Assembly: GCF_000760595.1 (NCBI RefSeq)
Contig: NZ_BBNM01000003.1
Coordinates: 268,351-332,350, forward strand
From: Acinetobacter soli
GTDB taxonomy: Bacteria > Pseudomonadota > Gammaproteobacteria > Pseudomonadales > Moraxellaceae
DNA: 64,000 nucleotides
Direction of reading: 5' to 3'
The stretch's first letter is position 1. Each line of letters opens with the position of its first letter. Both the position numbers and the translations under genes were made by a program. Shown here piece after piece: positions 1 through 9,354 of this stretch. Below the pieces are notes generated by a model, which was not told where the DNA came from, did not search any database, and worked only from the letters and a program-made list of their open reading frames with translations.

Positions 1-1988
1 GCCGCATTGTTGTCATCTTTAAAGCCTTTTGCAGCGAAAGCTAGATCGTCTTTGTAGGCTTTATTGCTGCCTTTAATGGCCAAAGCCTGCACACGCACAC
101 CATAACCGTCTTGATCCCATTCACCAAATACAGTTCCTTTTACAGGTGCGACCTGATAGGCGTTTAACTCATGCCATGCACCAGATTCATCTTTATACTG
201 ACCGCGGGTATAAGCGAGCGTTCCACCGACTTTAAATTGCTGCAAAAATGGATAACTTAAGGTTGTTTCAGCGCCATAAACGCGTTGATCGGTATCGACA
301 ACACGCGCGGCTCGGTTACTAAATTGCACGGTTTTATCCGAGGTATTGTAAAAACCGGTCAAACTGACATTTAAGCCCTGATTTTGCTCTAGTCGCCACC
401 CGAGCTCGTAGTTATTTACCGTAATCGGCTGCAAATTCGCGGTGGTAATGTTATACGTCGAAACATCTCGAAGCATACGCTGTACATCTGGGTAGCTAAA
501 ACCTTGTGAAAAGTTTGCATAGAGCTGCTGTGCATCGTTCAGTTTATATACCGCACCCAAATTGAATAAAAACTTATCGGCATCGGTACTGCCAGCTGCA
601 ATCTCTTTGCTTTCACGTACCGGTATATAGGCATCTGTTTTTGCCTGAATGTATTGATAACGTACACCACCCTGAAGATTCAACCGATCGGTCAGTTCAT
701 AATCTGCTTGAACAAATGAACCAATACTATCAATTTTTGTATCTGGCCCCTGACTTTGAACAGCGCCTGTCGCGGTATAGGTCAAACCATTATCCGACGC
801 GATGTATTGATCCGCCCACTGGCGATCATTTTCATGATCGTAATCGATGCCGTAAGTCAGACCCAAATTGCGATCAAGAAGATTAAATTTCGATTGTAAG
901 GTCGAGCGCAGGCCATAAAAATCGTTATCAGATTCGCTTTGTCTGACTGTTGCACCATTGGTGACTAAAGCCCCGGCATAAGGCACAAAGCGTAATTTCT
1001 CTTTACGGTAATACGCATCGATATTCAGGATTTGACCGAATATATCTGTATTTTGATACTGGGTGTTTACACCATAACGCTCTGTAAAAGGTTGATCGGG
1101 TACATTCCAGCCTTTAATAGGCACATAATAGTCGGCACTGGTTTTGGTGTAGTCTGGGCCATACTTGGTGTCTTGTCGATCTTTGTAGTACTGAGTACCG
1201 AGGCTGAGTGTCTGAGTATCTGACACGTTAAAGCCAATACGTCCATTGATGTCTAGGGTATCGGTATCCATGGTGCTGCCTTGCCATGGACTTAAAGAGA
1301 TCCGGTTGCCACGACCGTCAAACTGCGCGCCACGGCTGGTAAAGTTGGCGCCTAAAAATCCGTTTATGTTGTCCTGACTAAATGCAGCAGTTTGACCGAT
1401 TTCATAGGCGAGCCCATCTGCACGGAAATTATCGGCCGATGTGATGCCAACTTTGGTACTCAAACTAAGTGGCTGATCTGGATTGGCACGCTTGGTAATA
1501 ATATTAATGATGCCACCTGTCGCACCTGAACCATAAATACTGGTGGCTCCAGATACCACTTCGATATGATCGATTAATTCTGGACTAATGCTGTTGAGCT
1601 GTCGCGCGGCATCACGGGAACCCGTTTGAGGTACCCCATCAATCATCACCAGAATGGTTCGACCACGCATGGTCTGGCCATAGTTACTGGTGGTCCCGCT
1701 GCTCGGTGCCAGCGATGGTACCAATTGAGCCAGAACATCGGCCACCTTACGCCCCGCTCCAGCTTGTTGTGTAATTTCACTTCCCTGAATGGTCTGCACA
1801 GTTCCTGCAATTTCGGCAATACTTTTGGGTGTTCGGGTGGCGGTCATGACAATTTTATTGAGCGCCACCACATCTTTTTTAGATGCGTTTTCAGTTGCCG
1901 TGCTGTTTGAGTCGGTCTGATCATTTGCATACAGGCAACCCGATATCGCCATGGCCAGCAAACTCAAAGCAAATTGTTTTGTACGCAT
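1..1988 (-). CDS. TonB-dependent siderophore receptor (3' end outside window)
   Basis: Outer-membrane receptor, probably importing the ferric siderophore made by the genes upstream. The frame is open from the ATG at 1988 to the window edge (662 codons), so the C-terminal part of the barrel is missing. The N-terminus has a signal peptide (MRTKQFALSLLAMAISG), a TonB-box-like NKIVMTATR near residue 46, then a plug domain with RGRTILVMIDGVPQ and GSGATGGIINIITKRA, both typical of TonB receptors. It lies 82 nt behind the acyltransferase gene and has its own Fur-like box, so it may be transcribed separately under iron limitation. By position it corresponds to the baumannoferrin receptor (bfnH in my recollection). 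The family assignment is certain; the ligand is inferred from context. Confidence 0.93.
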   Translation of the reverse strand, partial: MRTKQFALSLLAMAISGCLYANDQTDSNSTATENASKKDVVALNKIVMTATRTPKSIAEIAGTVQTIQGSEITQQAGAGRKVADVLAQLVPSLAPSSGTTSNYGQTMRGRTILVMIDGVPQTGSRDAARQLNSISPELIDHIEVVSGATSIYGSGATGGIINIITKRANPDQPLSLSTKVGITSADNFRADGLAYEIGQTAAFSQDNINGFLGANFTSRGAQFDGRGNRISLSPWQGSTMDTDTLDINGRIGFNVSDTQTLSLGTQYYKDRQDTKYGPDYTKTSADYYVPIKGWNVPDQPFTERYGVNTQYQNTDIFGQILNIDAYYRKEKLRFVPYAGALVTNGATVRQSESDNDFYGLRSTLQSKFNLLDRNLGLTYGIDYDHENDRQWADQYIASDNGLTYTATGAVQSQGPDTKIDSIGSFVQADYELTDRLNLQGGVRYQYIQAKTDAYIPVRESKEIAAGSTDADKFLFNLGAVYKLNDAQQLYANFSQGFSYPDVQRMLRDVSTYNITTANLQPITVNNYELGWRLEQNQGLNVSLTGFYNTSDKTVQFSNRAARVVDTDQRVYGAETTLSYPFLQQFKVGGTLAYTRGQYKDESGAWHELNAYQVAPVKGTVFGEWDQDGYGVRVQALAIKGSNKAYKDDLAFAAKGFKDDNNA

Positions 1989-2020
1989 GTTACCCCCACA
2001 GATAAATATAATAAAACTAA

Positions 2021-2039
2021 GAATAATACTCATTATCAA
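2021..2039 (-). promoter_or_regulatory. Fur-like box upstream of the receptor gene
   Basis: Read on the minus strand, the segment is TTGATAATGAGTATTATTC. It resembles the Fur consensus (GATAATGATAATCATTATC) in its GATAATGA half and its ATTATTC half. It ends about 33 nt upstream of the receptor ATG at 1988, where it would overlap a promoter. Iron repression is inferred from the match and the gene function. Confidence 0.7.
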
Positions 2040-2070
2040 TAAAAAGTAAAATAAAAAGTGTCGTGGTGTT

Positions 2071-2673
2071 TTAAGCACTTTCACCACAAAGCTGTAAAAA
2101 CCGATCACGATCACAGTGATACAGTACTGCCTGTTTTTCCGGCATATTCAAAATCTGCTTTGCTTCAAATGCAATCTGATCTGCTACGTATGCATAAGAA
2201 CGCACTGTGATATCGGGTTCTCCTACAATTTTTAGTGCAGGTGTGTGCTGGAAAACAAACTGGCACATCATTTTCATTACTGCCCGAAAATGCCCCTTGC
2301 CCACCACACTTTTTTCGCCCAGTAAAATATGCCAGCCCATATCATCTGGATGTGCCGCATAGTAAAGGGCTAAACGGTCTCGAGCAGCTTCATAGATTTC
2401 TAAATAACCCACGTCAGATGCATCGATTTGAATGATATAAAGCCGCTGATGATCATCCATGTGCATTTTCTCAAAATGCACCGCCAAATCACTCTGGCTG
2501 ATATTTAACTTCCACTGCGGAATCACATGCGGTTCATGCATCCAGCGATGCAGTATGGTAAGGTCATGTTCAAGACACATCTCACGTAGTCCATACTTTA
2601 CTTCGCCCACCTGATAGTCAAAATGGTCAGGTAATCGCGAAGAACGTGTTGATAAACAAGAGCGTCGTTGCAT
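2071..2673 (-). CDS. GNAT-type acyltransferase of the siderophore cluster
   Basis: A 200-residue protein of the IucB/RhbD-like acyl-CoA acyltransferase group used in hydroxamate siderophore synthesis. The segment HRWMHEPHVIPQWKLN followed by LYIIQIDASDVGYLEIYEA and WHILLGEKSVVGKGHFRAVM matches the siderophore acetyltransferase fold, with its acyl-CoA-binding GKG turn. I chose the ATG at 2673, one base after the preceding stop. It has an AGAG stretch upstream, whereas the longer frame begins with an unrelated hydrophobic tract read out of frame through the previous gene. The likely role is acylation of an N-hydroxylated diamine, with a medium-chain acyl group in acinetoferrin/baumannoferrin-type molecules. 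The acyl donor is inferred. Confidence 0.85.
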   Translation of the reverse strand: MQRRSCLSTRSSRLPDHFDYQVGEVKYGLREMCLEHDLTILHRWMHEPHVIPQWKLNISQSDLAVHFEKMHMDDHQRLYIIQIDASDVGYLEIYEAARDRLALYYAAHPDDMGWHILLGEKSVVGKGHFRAVMKMMCQFVFQHTPALKIVGEPDITVRSYAYVADQIAFEAKQILNMPEKQAVLYHCDRDRFLQLCGESA

Positions 2674-2674
2674 A

Positions 2675-3301
2675 TTAGCGTCTCTGTTCAGCATGGTAAT
2701 AATCACGAGGATGGTGCTGATTAAAAAAGTGATGACGTTTATGCTGTTCTTGTTCTTCCATATCTTGAAATGTTGGCCATAAATCCTGCGCAATTTCGGG
2801 CGATAAAATAAAGACACCGTCTGCATCGCCAATCATCAGATCACCCGATGCAATCCGTGTTTGACCTACCATAATCTCCTGGCCATGTTCGACCAGACTT
2901 TCACCCTGATGACGCGTGGTGAGGCAACTGACAGAACGAGCAAAAACTGGCAGTTTCATTTCACGTAACGCCACACAGTCGGTCACATCGCCGATCACCA
3001 CCACTGCTGCCAATTGATGATAAATGGCCGCACGATGGCGCTGCTCTCCCCAGCAGGCACGATTTGGAATTGCACGCGCATCGATGACCAGCACATCATT
3101 CGGTTCGCTTTGTAGCAATGCATCACGCAGGTTCATGGCATTGATCGAAGCGAGCCTAGCGGTTCTGACACGGCCTGTGACATGATGAATGCGATTAATG
3201 GCATGAATCTGTGCCAGATGTCCCTCATCGAGCACATGACCAATGGTCGAAGTGGCAATATTTGCATACTTTTCAATCAGTTCATTTATAGATGTTTGCA
3301 T
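2675..3301 (-). CDS. RraA/demethylmenaquinone methyltransferase-like protein in siderophore operon
   Basis: A 208-residue member of the RraA-like family, which includes RNase E inhibitors, 4-hydroxy-4-methyl-2-oxoglutarate aldolases and proteins misnamed as methyltransferases. Visible features are the N-terminal helix with ATSTIGHVLDEG, the GRVRTARL strand, the central HQLAAVVVIGDVTDCVALREM and the C-terminal GDADGVFILSP turn. The usual aldolase signature (DG..RD in the central strand) is degenerate here (TDCVALRE), so aldolase activity is doubtful. It overlaps the fhuF-like gene by 16 nt and ends one base before the acyltransferase start, so it is translated within the operon. Its role in siderophore metabolism is not known to me. 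Confidence 0.8.
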   Translation of the reverse strand: MQTSINELIEKYANIATSTIGHVLDEGHLAQIHAINRIHHVTGRVRTARLASINAMNLRDALLQSEPNDVLVIDARAIPNRACWGEQRHRAAIYHQLAAVVVIGDVTDCVALREMKLPVFARSVSCLTTRHQGESLVEHGQEIMVGQTRIASGDLMIGDADGVFILSPEIAQDLWPTFQDMEEQEQHKRHHFFNQHHPRDYYHAEQRR

Positions 3302-4101
3302 TGATGTTTTTCTCGAAGTTTGCTGCGTTGCTGCAACGGACAGTTTTTGCAGTAGTCATGTGCTGCCTCAGGCAACTGAAAGTAGAAGCAGCATTTTTGG
3401 CGTTGATAACATTGCTGTCGATTGCTCCACGCATCGAACAATTGTTTAAATGGATTTTTTGCCAGCCCAAAGTCATCGGCGTACAGCATTTGCACGCTTG
3501 CTCGTTGCGCTTTGATACGCGCTAAGCATTCTGCTGAAATCTGCCGACGTGCCATCAGATCGTAAAATTGTAAAATTCTCAGTGCCGTGTTTTCCCACAA
3601 TAAAACCTTGGGTACTTTTGCAACACGGCCCAGCACTTCAAATACTTCATTTAAGTCACTGAAAATAATTTGGAAAAATGCAACAGGATCACTCGGTGGT
3701 GACTGCATGCTCTGCTCAAATTCAGCATCGAGATTAAGCTTAAGCACCCGATCCCACGCCCACGATGCATCCAGATCAAGCACGACTTTATCTAATGCCC
3801 ACGGCATGTGTGGTTTATTAAGCAATACACTGTAAAAGTAGGGATACAACAGTGGCACTGCCCAATACTTGATCAGCATTGAACCTGCACAGGTGAGGTT
3901 TTTAACTTGTATTTGGGCAGCAAACTGCTGCACAATTTTCAAGCATTGATCGGGATGTAAAAGATCTGAACCTCGATGATTCCATTGATGGCACAGTTCA
4001 ATCCGGATATTGAGCACTTGCTCAATCTCTGTTTGTAAGGACGCAAAACCCAGATGTGCTGGATGTGATTCGAGTGCCATAAACGTAATATTTGACTGCA
4101 T
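3286..4101 (-). CDS. FhuF-like ferric-siderophore reductase (2Fe-2S)
   Basis: A 271-residue protein of the FhuF family, cytoplasmic reductases that release iron from imported ferric hydroxamates. The C-terminus carries the diagnostic cysteine set C237-C238-x12-C251-x2-C254 (CC...YCKNC), which binds an unusual 2Fe-2S cluster in FhuF. The N-terminal part contains conserved-looking helices (SMLIKYWAVPLLYPYF) typical of this family. The ATG at 4101 follows a purine-rich AGGGTGGGGC. It lies 15 nt after the preceding NIS synthetase stop. Co-transcription with synthesis genes fits a role in iron release from the same siderophore. Confidence 0.88.
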   Translation of the reverse strand: MQSNITFMALESHPAHLGFASLQTEIEQVLNIRIELCHQWNHRGSDLLHPDQCLKIVQQFAAQIQVKNLTCAGSMLIKYWAVPLLYPYFYSVLLNKPHMPWALDKVVLDLDASWAWDRVLKLNLDAEFEQSMQSPPSDPVAFFQIIFSDLNEVFEVLGRVAKVPKVLLWENTALRILQFYDLMARRQISAECLARIKAQRASVQMLYADDFGLAKNPFKQLFDAWSNRQQCYQRQKCCFYFQLPEAAHDYCKNCPLQQRSKLREKHQCKHL

Positions 4102-4116
4102 GCCCCACCCTGTTGC

Positions 4117-6024
4117 CTATTCGTGATATGCAGTCATTCGTTGCAATACATTATGTGTTTGCCCAACCCGCGTGGGCATACTTCCCACTCGATTGTCTTG
4201 CTGTAGCAAGGGTCGAAGGAGCTGCTTATGCGGCCAAAGTTTTTCTTCAAATAGACAATGTGTAAGCAAACGACGAGCTTCTGGTGAAAACGGTACCAAT
4301 TCAAGGGTATCTTTTAATGCCTGAGCCAATGCGAGCCACAAGAGTTTTTCATCTAACTGATAATGACGGGCAACCGACTCTAAAATACTGGCCAGATTGA
4401 CTTGAATGCCTAAGGTTTGTAAGTACACCAGCAGTTCTTCGACGCTATCGTGATACAAGGTAATTCGAAAATCTGACGGACTTAAATACACGGGATCGTG
4501 TAATCCCGCCTGCTGCATCCAAGGCAGATGAATGCGAACAGAGTCGTGGTCGCGTAGCAGCAAGCCCGAAAACTGGCCTTGTTTGAGTACCAAACATACA
4601 TTCTGGCCATGGATTTCACCCATTAAACCTAACCGAAACAAGCGCAGGTTAATCTCGAAAAACTCGTGACATAGCGTATAAAAAACATGTTTGACTACTT
4701 CGGGAGTAGGCAACTGAGCGCCGAATAGCGATTGAAACACGGATGCATCGGCCGGCCCAGACTGCCCCAGACTGGCCATTGGAATAAGCTGATACGGCGC
4801 TTTGAGTAATTCGGCAGGAATGATTCGGCGCTGTGCAGCCAAATGCATCGGTTGTTCTTCAAACAAGGTTTCATTTTGTGGGGTTAAATTGTGCGGTTGA
4901 TGCGGCATAAAGCCCCACCACTGATGCTCATCACACAACCAGAGTCTGCTGGCCAGTACTGGATCAATGCGCTTTGCCTCGGCTAAAAGTTGCTGATTTT
5001 TTTGTCCATTGATCATTTTAACAATCGGCAAAAAGCGCAGTGAACCCAAGGCCTTGATGCCGAGGGGCAGTTTCAGGTGATCTTCGGGATTCAAGCCAGA
5101 AATCAGCGTTCGAATAGATGAGCTGGCATAAAAATGATGTACAGAAAATGCCAGTGGGATAAGACACCCAAGATCAATTTCTTGAGCAAAGGTGGAATCT
5201 AGAACATGTTCAAACTGCCATGCATGCATTGGCATCGGCAGATAGTTTGAGTCGATTTTTTTGGCGATCAGTTCTGCATGCAGTTGTGCTTGTTGTGTAG
5301 GATTAAGAAAGATCCGAGCAGGCTGATCAAGCTCAAGATCATGAATATCACGCCCAACCACCAGCAAATCCTTACGAACCGCAACCCACCGAACTGTAAT
5401 CGGTTGCTGAAATTCTGGACTATACTGTTGATAGTCTGTCGCTGAAAATCCATCTTTTAATTTCGCTAATGGATGATAAGGCCGATCACGTAAGGCCGCA
5501 TATTGCTCTAGATTTTGAAAGTGCTCGGCCGGGCTATGGTCTTGCTGACTATTTTTAAAAATTGAAACATTTGCACTCAGCGCCGATTGTGCGTCTGCAA
5601 GCATCAGATCGTCTCGAAACTGCTGAATTTTTTCAGCAGTGCAGTCAGCAAAAAGCCCTAATTGAATGAATGCGTCGTAAAGCATTAAAGCACTGGGTTC
5701 GTGATGAATCCGCTGCTCGGTATGATCGAATAGAAAGATGGCGTTTGGCTTGATCTGCCAAGGCTGCTTATAGGCTGGTGTAATCCCGATAATCACAAGC
5801 TTGGTGCGACTCTCTGTACCGTAAACTACAAAATGCGTTAGTTCCTGACAAGCCTGTGCAAGAGCGTCTTGTGCATAAGGCGCAAGCTTCTGAATCACTT
5901 GTTGTACTTGCGAAGATGTTTGCATGTCGTGCGCTGCAAAAAAATCTTCGGCCAGAAAACTGTTGAGTAAATCCTGCTGGATACTGTGTTGAAGCTGCAC
6001 ATGGCGCTGTAGTTTACTATTCAT
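4117..6024 (-). CDS. NIS siderophore synthetase, IucA/IucC family (third copy)
   Basis: A 635-residue ATP-dependent ligase that condenses citrate or a citryl intermediate with an amine. Family motifs are visible: RPYHPLAKLKDGFS near residue 190, MPMHAWQFEH, SSIRTLIS, GEIHGQN and RDHDSVRIHLPW, followed by the FhuF-like C-terminal helical region. The true start is the ATG at 6024. It overlaps the upstream stop as ATGA and has an AAGGAG Shine-Dalgarno 8 nt upstream; a longer frame starting at 6048 lacks this. Three NIS synthetases in one operon fit baumannoferrin-type assembly (by order, bfnE). Substrate specificity cannot be read from the sequence. Confidence 0.93.
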   Translation of the reverse strand: MNSKLQRHVQLQHSIQQDLLNSFLAEDFFAAHDMQTSSQVQQVIQKLAPYAQDALAQACQELTHFVVYGTESRTKLVIIGITPAYKQPWQIKPNAIFLFDHTEQRIHHEPSALMLYDAFIQLGLFADCTAEKIQQFRDDLMLADAQSALSANVSIFKNSQQDHSPAEHFQNLEQYAALRDRPYHPLAKLKDGFSATDYQQYSPEFQQPITVRWVAVRKDLLVVGRDIHDLELDQPARIFLNPTQQAQLHAELIAKKIDSNYLPMPMHAWQFEHVLDSTFAQEIDLGCLIPLAFSVHHFYASSSIRTLISGLNPEDHLKLPLGIKALGSLRFLPIVKMINGQKNQQLLAEAKRIDPVLASRLWLCDEHQWWGFMPHQPHNLTPQNETLFEEQPMHLAAQRRIIPAELLKAPYQLIPMASLGQSGPADASVFQSLFGAQLPTPEVVKHVFYTLCHEFFEINLRLFRLGLMGEIHGQNVCLVLKQGQFSGLLLRDHDSVRIHLPWMQQAGLHDPVYLSPSDFRITLYHDSVEELLVYLQTLGIQVNLASILESVARHYQLDEKLLWLALAQALKDTLELVPFSPEARRLLTHCLFEEKLWPHKQLLRPLLQQDNRVGSMPTRVGQTHNVLQRMTAYHE

Positions 6025-7871
6025 ACTGTCTGCTCCTTGGCCTGCCATACACGAAAGCGATATAACGGATTTTGCACCTGCTTTAACTGAATTGCCGCAT
6101 CGCCAAACAAACGACGTTTGGTGAGCGATTCAATGCAATATTCTTTAGCAAAAACATCAAAGATTTCATAACGTGATTGATGTTCAGGATACTGACGCTG
6201 AAAAGTATGAATGACTCCAGCCACCTTAGACCAAAAGATTCGCTCATCCAGATTGAGCTGCTGATGCAAACTAATGGCAATATCGCTCAAGGCAACAAAG
6301 AATAAACAGGCACAGCTAAAGTCTCGAACCAGATTGACATCTTCAGTTTCGATAAAAGACATCCGGTTTGCTTTTGCATGTTCTTTAGGCAAGGCATGTA
6401 GCGTTGGAAATTGATCGGGATGGGTCAAGTGTTGCGGACTAAAGCGCACACCATCGTGAAAGTCTTTTAAAATGATCCGTGTTGGCCAGCCATTTCGATG
6501 TACCAAAATCATATTCTGGCCGTGAGATTCCGTCCCAATGCCTTCGGCATAAAGAAAAAATAGAATAGGCTGAATGGTCACCGACAGAAACTGTTCGAGC
6601 CATTGTTCTGCACCATATTGATCTAGCCAAGGCTGAATGAGTAACTGCCCATTCAATTGTAAATGCCCGACGCCATTAAGCGGCATGGCATCCTCACCTT
6701 CACGCAAATAACAATGGACACTCTCTCGCCATAAACTGCCAATCATGCCATACGCCTGCTGGGCATGAGAGGACGGCAACTGGATAAAATCGAGTGCTGT
6801 GGCATGAGTTTCTCTTAAAATTGCAAAATCTAATGCTTGTGCAATTGGGCTTTGATCCATCAGTGCCTGCAACCAGTCGGTAATGAGAGGTCCATTCATG
6901 GCAGCATGAGTGGCTAAAATCCGCGAACTGGAAGTATTGGTTAGACTCATCGAGAGCTTGATATACGGCTGCTCTGGCTGTTTTAGATTGGTCAAAGTTC
7001 TGAGAGATTGCTGCGCCACATAAGCCGTTTCTCCACGGCCCAGATAAATCAGTTGTCCAGCGCTAAGCTCCTCAAAAAAAATCGGAATAAGGGTGTTTTC
7101 CCATTGCCAAGGATGCACAGGTAACCAAATAAATTCATCGGGGCTTTCGGTCTTTTGTATCAGTGTAGCCTGAAACTCTGCCCGATCTTTTGGACTGAGC
7201 TGCGCAATTTTAGTGTGATCTTGTGATGCTGATATCGACGTTTGACGCTTGACCAATGAATGATGCACCGCCAGCCAAACCAGATGAATCGGTTCTGCAT
7301 ATTCGACACCGTATTTGGCATTATCGAGCAGACTGAAACCCACCCGAGACTTGTAACATGGGTGATACGGATGACCATCCATCAAATAGGTTTCCAGCTG
7401 ATCATAACAGTATTGACTGGCCGGAAGTGGATACGCCTGTTTATACGAGATGGACTGTACGTCATGCATAAACGTGCGCTTGATCTCCATCAGAAAATCT
7501 TCACATTTCTGCGCATTTGGAATCGCACGTACAATTTCATTTAGCACGCCATTTAAACGAGCCGGTTGTGAAACACCACGGGCATCAATCCGAATCACAG
7601 GCGCATGATTAAAACGGATTAAGCCAAAACTTAAATAACGCTGACCATAGGCCCGATAAATCACTGCTTGCTGCTGATCGGTTGCCTGTATCTCAAAGGT
7701 TCCATCGTGTTCAAAAACCTGAACAATGTCTTCATAGATCAGTGCTTGCAATAGCTGTTTAATTACACGCTGTTCAACCTGCTCTATTGCAGATTGATCG
7801 GGCTGCTGCCACGCGATGCTAGGCGATGAAACGCGATATTCATGAAGTGCTGAACTGTTTAAATTTCCCAT
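6021..7871 (-). CDS. NIS siderophore synthetase, IucA/IucC family (second copy)
   Basis: A 616-residue member of the IucA/IucC family. Signatures in order are GHPYHPCYKSRVGFS (about residue 170), WLPVHPWQWEN, QSLRTLTN, TNTSSSRILATH, GTESHGQN and LKDFHDGVRFSPQ, the ATP- and citrate-binding elements of NIS synthetases. The start is the ATG at 7871 with GAGG 9 nt upstream; the in-frame TTG at 7886 has no such site. Its stop overlaps the next synthetase start by 4 nt, implying translational coupling and perhaps stoichiometric production. By gene order it corresponds to bfnD of the baumannoferrin cluster; this equivalence is from memory. Confidence 0.93.
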   Translation of the reverse strand: MGNLNSSALHEYRVSSPSIAWQQPDQSAIEQVEQRVIKQLLQALIYEDIVQVFEHDGTFEIQATDQQQAVIYRAYGQRYLSFGLIRFNHAPVIRIDARGVSQPARLNGVLNEIVRAIPNAQKCEDFLMEIKRTFMHDVQSISYKQAYPLPASQYCYDQLETYLMDGHPYHPCYKSRVGFSLLDNAKYGVEYAEPIHLVWLAVHHSLVKRQTSISASQDHTKIAQLSPKDRAEFQATLIQKTESPDEFIWLPVHPWQWENTLIPIFFEELSAGQLIYLGRGETAYVAQQSLRTLTNLKQPEQPYIKLSMSLTNTSSSRILATHAAMNGPLITDWLQALMDQSPIAQALDFAILRETHATALDFIQLPSSHAQQAYGMIGSLWRESVHCYLREGEDAMPLNGVGHLQLNGQLLIQPWLDQYGAEQWLEQFLSVTIQPILFFLYAEGIGTESHGQNMILVHRNGWPTRIILKDFHDGVRFSPQHLTHPDQFPTLHALPKEHAKANRMSFIETEDVNLVRDFSCACLFFVALSDIAISLHQQLNLDERIFWSKVAGVIHTFQRQYPEHQSRYEIFDVFAKEYCIESLTKRRLFGDAAIQLKQVQNPLYRFRVWQAKEQTV

Positions 7872-7892
7872 GTTATTGTTCCTCAATTTTAA

Positions 7893-9344
7893 TTACATGC
7901 TCGCTTTACAAGCGGATGCGTTTTTGATGTCTGGAAATTTCCATGCAAAAGGCAATGCCAGTAGCAAGCCGCCTGCACAGATTAGAAATAATTCGCGGAT
8001 GGCAATTAACTGTGCCCACTGCGGATCGTGCAGGCTCAATAGCGATGCGCTTCGAAACTGTAAATACAAAGCCGCCAAGACCACGGCAACCGCGGAGCAT
8101 AAACGGCGCAACAGGTTGTTGATGGCAGCACCTTGGGTCACCAGTTCCTGATTATTTAAACTGTTTAGGCCGGCTGTGGTTGAGGGCATATACGACATCG
8201 CAAATCCGAGCCCATGCACCATCATGCACAGCATCAGAAAAGTAACCGGAAGATGAATGCCCGCGCCAAGCCCTATAAATGCACTCGAAGTCAGTAGCAG
8301 CCCAATTGAAATCAGGCATTTTGCGCCAAAACGATCAAGACAATTGCCTGCCCATTTACTGCATACACTGGTACACAAAGCACTACTCATAAGTAATGCG
8401 CCTGTCCAGAGCGGAGAAAGATGTAAAGCATTTTGAACCAGAAGCGGAATCGCAAAGAGCATGACAAACAGGCCCACGGTATGCAGCACTGAAATGATCA
8501 AGCTAAAATTAAAGCCCTGACTGGCAAAAAGTTGTGCCGGAATCAGTACTGCTTTACGTTTTGCAGGCAACCACCAGAACAGCCCGCCCATCAAAATAGC
8601 CAGCAGTAGCGGTAGATAAAATGCCGGTGCCCAAAAGTCAGCGCGGGTTTTAATCTGGCTCAATGCCAGTAACAGCGCCACAATTAAAATAGACAGTGTG
8701 CTAAAGCCTTGCCAGTCGAAAGCAGAAACGCCGCCTTGTGGCTGCTTGGGTAAGGTTTTATAGCCAACGAGCAGTGCAATTAGTCCAAAGGGAAGATTTA
8801 CACTAAACAATGCGGGCCATCCCCATTTCAGCAGTAACAGTGCACCGAGCATAGGACCACAGGCAAGTGTGAGCATAATCATTGCACCCCAAATACCTGT
8901 GGCAGCGCCACGTTCCGATTGAGGTGTTACCGCAAAAATAAGCCCCAGCGACAGTGGAATCATGAGTCCGCTGGCAAAGCCCTGAATGGCTCGCACCAGT
9001 AACACGGTATTAAAGGACTGCGCCAGCATACCCACCGCCGAAATACCCACAAAGGTCAGCAATGCCATCAAATAGACATTGCGTTTACCCAAGGTCTGAC
9101 TCAGATAACCTGCCAGCAATAGGCTTAAACTCATGCTCATTAAAAAGATCACCATGACCCAGCTCACTTGTGCCTCTGAAAGCGCAAATTGCTGCATGAG
9201 TGTGGCCAGTGCCGGATTAAAACTGCTGTTGCTCAGGCTGACTGTGCCAGTGCCCAGCATTACACTGAGCATGACCCAGCGTGCTGGCTGATGAGACGGT
9301 TCGTGCTTAAGATCTAAGCGTGCCGAGTTGGAAACATCCACCAT
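7893..9344 (-). CDS. MFS transporter, probable siderophore exporter
   Basis: A 483-residue inner-membrane protein with about 14 hydrophobic segments, resembling the DHA2 (QacA/EmrB) drug:H+ antiporter family. The first helix pair is followed by AGYLSQTLGKRNVYL, the MFS motif A loop. Later helices contain IPLSLGLIFAVTPQSERGAATGIWG, a motif-C-like region. The start at 9344 (MVDVSNSARL) is set by GAGG 10 nt upstream; the 28 extra codons available upstream overlap the hydroxylase gene and look non-coding. Its place between the N-hydroxylase and NIS synthetase genes points to export of the finished siderophore. Import of a precursor cannot be excluded. Confidence 0.88.
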   Translation of the reverse strand: MVDVSNSARLDLKHEPSHQPARWVMLSVMLGTGTVSLSNSSFNPALATLMQQFALSEAQVSWVMVIFLMSMSLSLLLAGYLSQTLGKRNVYLMALLTFVGISAVGMLAQSFNTVLLVRAIQGFASGLMIPLSLGLIFAVTPQSERGAATGIWGAMIMLTLACGPMLGALLLLKWGWPALFSVNLPFGLIALLVGYKTLPKQPQGGVSAFDWQGFSTLSILIVALLLALSQIKTRADFWAPAFYLPLLLAILMGGLFWWLPAKRKAVLIPAQLFASQGFNFSLIISVLHTVGLFVMLFAIPLLVQNALHLSPLWTGALLMSSALCTSVCSKWAGNCLDRFGAKCLISIGLLLTSSAFIGLGAGIHLPVTFLMLCMMVHGLGFAMSYMPSTTAGLNSLNNQELVTQGAAINNLLRRLCSAVAVVLAALYLQFRSASLLSLHDPQWAQLIAIRELFLICAGGLLLALPFAWKFPDIKNASACKASM

Positions 9345-9354
9345 ATTCTTTCCC

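Noticed and set aside
2674..2832. N-terminal extension of the acyltransferase (membrane-like, rich in I/T)
   Set aside because: It is the RraA-like gene read in another frame; the ATG at 2673 gives the usual length.
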